Below, one piece after another: positions 59,405 to 64,000 of a stretch of DNA of 64,000 nucleotides (positions within the stretch are counted from its first letter, which is position 1; each line of letters opens with the position of its first letter). A model generated the notes under the pieces. It was given only the letters and a program-made list of their open reading frames with translations, searched no databases and had not been told where the DNA came from. The translations under genes and the position numbers were made by a program. The DNA comes from Pogonophryne albipinna (lineage: Eukaryota; Chordata; Actinopteri; Perciformes; Artedidraconidae): positions 14,190,063 through 14,254,062 of the forward strand of contig CM053247.1 in the NCBI GenBank assembly GCA_028583405.1, read 5' to 3'.

Positions 59405-60728
59405 GTAAAGTTCTTAATAAATATAGCATCTGAATTAATACTTACCAGAAAAACTGCAGGTTGTTGATCTTCACACTCTGTTTCCCTATTTTTAAAATAT
59501 TCATATCTCGAGTCAGAAAAAGGAAGAGCTTTTATTAAAAACAACCCAAGATACCGTTTTGGTTTTTGTCTTTTAAAGTAGTGAAACTAGTTTTCTTCGC
59601 AGAGAGCAGATAACCTTGGGGTGCCGGGTAGATGTTGTGAGATCTCCAAAGACCTCCCACTGCTCTCGAAGGGCGAGGAAGTCGTCTCGAAGGCGACTGA
59701 AGGCCCGATTATCCAGCAGCAGGAGTAGGAGCAGATCCTCAGGAAGTTCCAGATATTCCGGACGCTATTCCCGAAGCCTGTCACGGTCATCATGCAGGTG
59801 GGTTAACTACTCGTTGTAAATGACCATCATCCACTAATTCCAAAGTTAATAAGTACATTTCCACTCTTATGTACTTCAATTAGCACATCAACAAGTGAAA
59901 ATGTAGGAGACCACAGTAGGTCCAGGCTGAAATATCTCAACAACTGTTAAAATGAATTGCCATGAAATGTTGTACGGGTGTCTGTGTTGCCAAAAAAACA
60001 AAACCTCATGGCTTTGGTGATCCATTTTCCGAGTGCCACCTGCAGGTCAAAGTTGTTGCTTATCCTGAAAATGTCTCAACATCTACCTGATTAATTGGCA
60101 AAAGATACATCACAGACTCTCTCTTGGCTTTGGTGGTTCAGTGACTTCCTGTAATAACAGCATGAGGTTCACATTTGGGGTTGGAGATTCACTCTGGATG
60201 ACTGAAAAAACTTTAGGTTAGGGGGTTAACCACATGTCCTGAGCAGCTAGTGAGTTCCAGGGTAAATGATTTGCCTGTCCTGACTGCTTGCTGCATGTCA
60301 TTTCCCACGCTCACTAACACTATTCAATGAAGGTATGTAAAAAAATAATCAATCCATCCAATACTTTATTTTACCTGCAAAACCAAGAACTGTTGCTTTA
60401 TGTTAAGTGCTAATATGTTATGTTAGCATACTAAAAGTACACTAGCATTGTCACTGTGAGCGTGTGCTATCAATCCGTCAGGAACAGTGCCATTCTTTAA
60501 AGCCAATTTAACAAACGGTGTAATTCCAACTTCCACGTCATCATGTGATACCATTTACCCTAAACATGATTTATCCCATAGACTTACTTTGGGAAACAGC
60601 CATTTGTAAATAGCAAAATAACATTGTTTGATTCTGAATTCCAGGAGTAAAGGAAATTAGGTTATGGAATCGTTACTTCTGCATCTATGCTCAATACCAG
60701 GAGATAATTGTCCTTTTTTCTTTACCAG
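59405..60728 (+). other. Two srrm4 introns (59405-59602 and 59798-60728)
   Basis: The first is 198 bp and the second is 931 bp, separated by the exon 59603-59797. No repeats or RNA genes were recognised in either. Confidence 0.75.
59603..59797 (+). CDS. srrm4: srrm4 exon, RS domain start (195 nt)
   Basis: Acceptor TTTTCTTCGCAG, donor TGCAG|GTGGGT. The exon is 195 nt, symmetric in phase 2. It opens REQITLGCRVDVVRSPKTSH and then becomes RS-rich (SSSRSRSRSSGSSRYSGRYSR). Such repeats in SR-related proteins are phosphorylated and engage other RS proteins in the spliceosome. The preceding intron is only 198 bp. Confidence 0.9.
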
Positions 60729-60830
60729 TTCATACTCGCGCTCCCCGAGTCATTCAGCTGATCTGAGGCGGCGAGGCAGCGTGGCTAGCCTGAGCTCTAG
60801 AGGAAGCCACTCCAGATACAGTGCTGACAG
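60729..60830 (+). CDS. srrm4: srrm4 exon, RS segment (102 nt)
   Basis: Acceptor TTTTTTCTTTACCAG, donor GACAG|GTAAAC. The exon is 102 nt, symmetric in phase 2. It encodes SSYSRSPSHSADLRRRGS followed by SSRGSHSRYSADR. The short intron after it (116 bp) leads straight to the exon starting the eMIC region. Confidence 0.9.
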
Positions 60831-60946
60831 GTAAACATTGCAAAACCTCCCGGCTGCCAATGACTCCTCATTCGGGGTGTACAGGAACAAATAAACATAA
60901 ACATTGTTGGTTATCCATGCTTCTCATTGTCATGTCTGCTTCCCAG

Positions 60947-61102
60947 ATTACGAGAAAGAAAGAGAACTCATAGCTCCAGAGATGCAGATGTGAAGCATGC
61001 ACAAAAGGTTAGTGGGAAGAGACAAAGACGCAAATCCTACTCTCCTATGAAGAAGAGGAGAAGAGACTCACCGAGCCATCTGGAAGCACGCCGGATCACA
61101 AG
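60947..61102 (+). CDS. srrm4: srrm4 exon, first half of eMIC region (156 nt)
   Basis: Acceptor CTGCTTCCCAG, donor ACAAG|GTAAGG. The exon is 156 nt, symmetric in phase 2. It encodes RLRERKRTHSSRDADVKHAQ and then RRKSYSPMKKRRRDSPSHL and EARRIT. In SRRM3/SRRM4 this segment begins the eMIC domain, which is known to be needed for microexon splicing through early 3' splice-site factors. The near-invariant RRRDSPSHLEARRIT string is the strongest family signature in the window. Confidence 0.95.
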
Positions 61103-61982
61103 GTAAGGCTTTCCGAGTCGGGTTATTTAAAGCTACAATATACATTGTTATGCCTAAAGGTAGCAAATATCTACTGCAGTCCCCTCCTTCGCCCCCTCAC
61201 CTCTCTGAACTGAAATATTTCTAATCGTGTTGATGAGCTGTGTACCTTGAAATGGCATTTAGCCAGAGGAGGAGATAAGTGTCAGCTCTAAAGCCACGGC
61301 AGGTGCTAAAGCAGCAGATGGTGGAACACAGGCAATCTGAGAAGTAAAAAAACAAAACAAGCAAGTGTGATAATCACTGCTTCATTTTTAACAGATCTGC
61401 CACACACGTTATTTCATAGTCCTGTATGGGTGCAACACATGATATAAACCCAGAAATATGCACAAAAGCACGACACAAGATGATTAAACTAAAGTATTTT
61501 ATACAGTTATTTCTCCACCAATCTATACCTACTGTTAACAGCTTTGAATATTACCTATAGGCCAAATGGTGTGAAAATAGTGGCTCATAGTGAAGAATTG
61601 TCACCTGACTTTGCAGTTCCTCAGCTCTACAGAGCATTTTGGCGTCTACTGTATCATCTGAATTTTTGGTTTTACTCACACGACATGCTTGTAAAGGAGG
61701 TTTTGAATTTCAGCTAAAATAAAGTTTTCGATATGCAGCAACTATCTGGTAAAAGGTTTAGGACCAATTTACATGGGGGTTGACTCGCTTTTGAAGTAAT
61801 TTGAAGAACTGCAGTTGGCTTAATTTTTATACCCGGAGGTTGCTGCTCTGTAAAGCTAATTTGACACGTTATTTACATGAAAACAATGGTCAATGCCCCT
61901 TTAATCTGTGATCAAATCTACACATTGTTGCTTAAATCCTTTCTGTCCATTTCACACCACTTACCTTTATGTCTCTCCGCAG
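61103..61982 (+). other. Last srrm4 intron
   Basis: 880 bp, donor GTAAGG, acceptor TCTCTCCGCAG. It separates the two halves of the eMIC region. Nothing else was recognised. The 116-bp intron 60831-60946 before it is also plain. Confidence 0.75.
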
Positions 61983-62253
61983 TGCCAGGAAGCGGCCCAT
62001 CCCTTATTTCCGCCCCAGTCCTTCTTCCAGCAGTCGGTCCACCAGCGTGTCGTCCTGGAGCAGCCTCTTCACCCGTAGCCGCAGCCGCAGTCCGATACTC
62101 AGCCTCAGCAGGAGCAGGAGCCGGAGCCGGAGACACAGTTACTCCTCTTACAGGAGCTACAGCCGCAGTTCATCCTGGAACTCCGTCTTTGGGAGTCGCA
62201 GCCGGAGTCGGAGTCGCTGTTCGTTACCCAAACGCAACAAAACAAGGCATTAA
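61983..62253 (+). CDS. srrm4: srrm4 terminal coding exon, eMIC second half and RS tail
   Basis: Acceptor TCTCTCCGCAG at 61982; the frame ends at TAA 62251-62253. It encodes SARKRPIPYFRPSPSSSSR, which completes the eMIC core, then an RS tail (RSRSRSP, SRSRSRSRR, SSYRSYSRSSSWNSVFGSRS) ending CSLPKRNKTRH. The tail is shorter than in mammals. The junction with the previous exon restores the RITSARKRPIPY continuity of the family. The exon continues into 3' UTR. Confidence 0.95.
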
Positions 62254-63780
62254 GATTTTAAGAGCAAGTTAAGGAAGCAAAGCACCATTCTTGTTTCTAT
62301 TTCAGAGAGGACACTGGGTTGGATTAACTGACTGTACTGTGCTCTGTGCTGCGCTTCAATACTTAAGTGGAAATGTCCCCACAGGGGTCCCACCACGTCT
62401 TTTACTGAGGAAGGAGACTGAATGTCTTTTTGTCCGTTTAATAATAGAAACTGCACATAACACAGAAACAGTGTTTATGTATTTGGTCAACACACAATGT
62501 TGTTTTTTATTTTAATGTTCAAGCACTGCATTATTCTTTAAAATATATGCTTTAAAATGTTTAATATTTATTTTTTAAAACGGGGCATATTAAGGCCAAC
62601 AAGGGTTGAATTTACTTTTTAAACATTTGTTTGGTGGCACAATACTGAATGTTGTAGACTTCTGTGCAGAGAAGTGAACTTTGGAGCTGTTTGATCTGAG
62701 TGTTTCAGAGGAATAGTTGTCGGAAATAAGGAAAGGTTTATTGCTCTGATCTTTGCACTTCAAAAGGTGGAGAACAAACGCGTTTCCTGTGAAAAATGAC
62801 ACAACGAGGGTGGCCTGACGCCGAGCAAACTGCCTGTCAGCTCAAATGTCAAATTAATTTATCCTCTGATCAAGTGGAACACAATTGAAATGTCAGTCCA
62901 TGTAATACCACAGAGAGCGATTGAAACATTGTGCTGCAACAGGAACACAGATTTATTTTGAACAATTCTTCAAGTGTCAGAGGAGGCATTTGTTTTGAAA
63001 GAATATGAATACTTTAAAGGTGAATATATTGGACTTGTTGAGAAGTTGTACCACATGTGGTTGCAACCTATTGACTATAATAATTAACTTATGATGGCAT
63101 TTATTCTCAATTTACTTGAATATTGTTTTTTTTGTTACAACACTGGAACAAAACACATAAATCAACACTGTTTTTATCTTAAGTTATATGACAAAGGAAG
63201 GTGAAGTTTTTTTTATTGTGCAGCACCACCTTTATTTATTACTTATTTCATATTTATTGGTTTGTTGTCCCTGCCAGTAGTGGCAAATCTTTCTATGCAA
63301 CACTGTCGATTTGTAGATATGACACTGCTGTAATTTATTTTTGGTTAGTTGTAAATTATTGTGGATTTTGCCACTTCACTCAAACATACACCTCACAGCA
63401 GAAGATAGTCTTGTAGAGACTGAGGAGCAGAAACTGAAATAGCAGGAAATAGTTCTAACTTTGTGTTTTAAGTTTTCATATTTAATTGCTCTCTTGCCAA
63501 AAATGTAATGAAAAGATTAATCCCACTATCATTTTAGTCTGCTGAATATGAAGCTATAGCCTGCAGCTGGCTAACTTAGCTTAGCATAGCATAGAGACTG
63601 CCCAAGGAAAAACAGCTAAGATAAGATCTGCCTGAGAAGCGCACTAATTTAACTGTGCATTTGACAAGGTGTGTTTATACAGGGATGCACCTTTTTTTCC
63701 TGCTAATGCTACTTTTAACAACTAATCCTTGTTGGAAAGGTCTGGAGGAAAGCTAAGCTAATTAGCTGTTAGCAGCTGGT
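62254..63780 (+). other. srrm4: srrm4 3' UTR and downstream flank
   Basis: This is AT-rich sequence without a supported ORF after the TAA stop. I see no canonical AATAAA between the stop and about 63500, only weak variants such as AATATA near 62541, so the cleavage site is undetermined. A U-rich stretch with repeated ATTTA-like words lies at about 63228-63260 and could be an AU-rich element. Mammalian SRRM4 transcripts have long 3' UTRs, so the transcript may run past the window. Confidence 0.6.
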
Positions 63781-63784
63781 GGGC

Positions 63785-64000
63785 AGCACTAATAATAATA
63801 ATGATAATAGCTTACATTTATATAATAATAATAATACATTTGATTTATATAGCACACTTTAAAAACAACGTCATCTCAAGGTGCTTCACAAAGCTGGGGA
63901 AAATAATAAAACAAATAAAATAAAAATATATCTAAGGAGCATATTGAATAAAATATGGTAATATAAAAAATAAAAATAAAAGGTTAAGAGCATAAAAGGT
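63785..64000 (+). repeat. Dispersed repeat fragment running off the window
   Basis: AAT/TAA trinucleotide runs, then TTTGATTTATATAGCACACT and CAAGGTGCTTCACAAAGC, wording common to teleost interspersed repeats, then an A-rich tail with AATAAA words. Class and right boundary are unknown. Confidence 0.5.

Overview
The window reads as one strand of a teleost fish genome. It is intron-rich and AT-rich, and it is littered with fish-type mobile elements: L2/CR1-like LINE tails, hAT and TTAA-type MITEs, and Ty3/Gypsy-like LTR elements. I recognise one host gene. It is the 3' two-thirds of a + strand serine/arginine repetitive matrix gene, best matched by srrm4 (nSR100), the neural splicing factor that drives microexon inclusion. 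Twelve exons between 33810 and 62253 join without a frame break into about 555 residues plus a stop. They end in the SRRM3/4 eMIC region. The first coding exon lies upstream of the window.

Layout. 1-33809 is intron, very probably intron 1. It carries a TTAA-flanked MITE, an L2-like LINE, a copia-like gag relic, a TIR element, two 5'-truncated LINE copies with 11-bp target-site duplications, three hAT-type elements with 8-bp duplications, and a 3.8-kb non-autonomous LTR element (15872-19691) built from five different tandem arrays. 25666-33809 has few recognisable elements. 33810-33944 is the first exon in the window. 33945-42177 is intron with a LINE and a palindromic hAT-like element. 42178-42843 packs four small exons (84, 81, 27 and 51 nt).

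42844-54648 is an 11.8-kb intron filled by nested insertions. A perfect 56-bp inverted repeat bounds about 10 kb that contains a foldback element whose terminal repeats are 21-bp satellite arrays, a young Ty3/Gypsy element (identical 314-bp LTRs, SCAN-like gag, zinc knuckle, protease, integrase N-terminus), and several smaller inverted-repeat elements. 54649-62253 holds the remaining seven exons. 62254 to about 63780 is 3' UTR and flank, and the window ends in a dispersed repeat.

The only host function visible is srrm4. Its product is a nuclear RS-rich protein acting on pre-mRNA 3' splice sites. Everything else is mobile DNA in its introns, and any such insert on this strand would be transcribed as part of the srrm4 pre-mRNA. 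Calls rest on reading splice sites, frames, repeats and motifs by eye; no alignment or database search was run.
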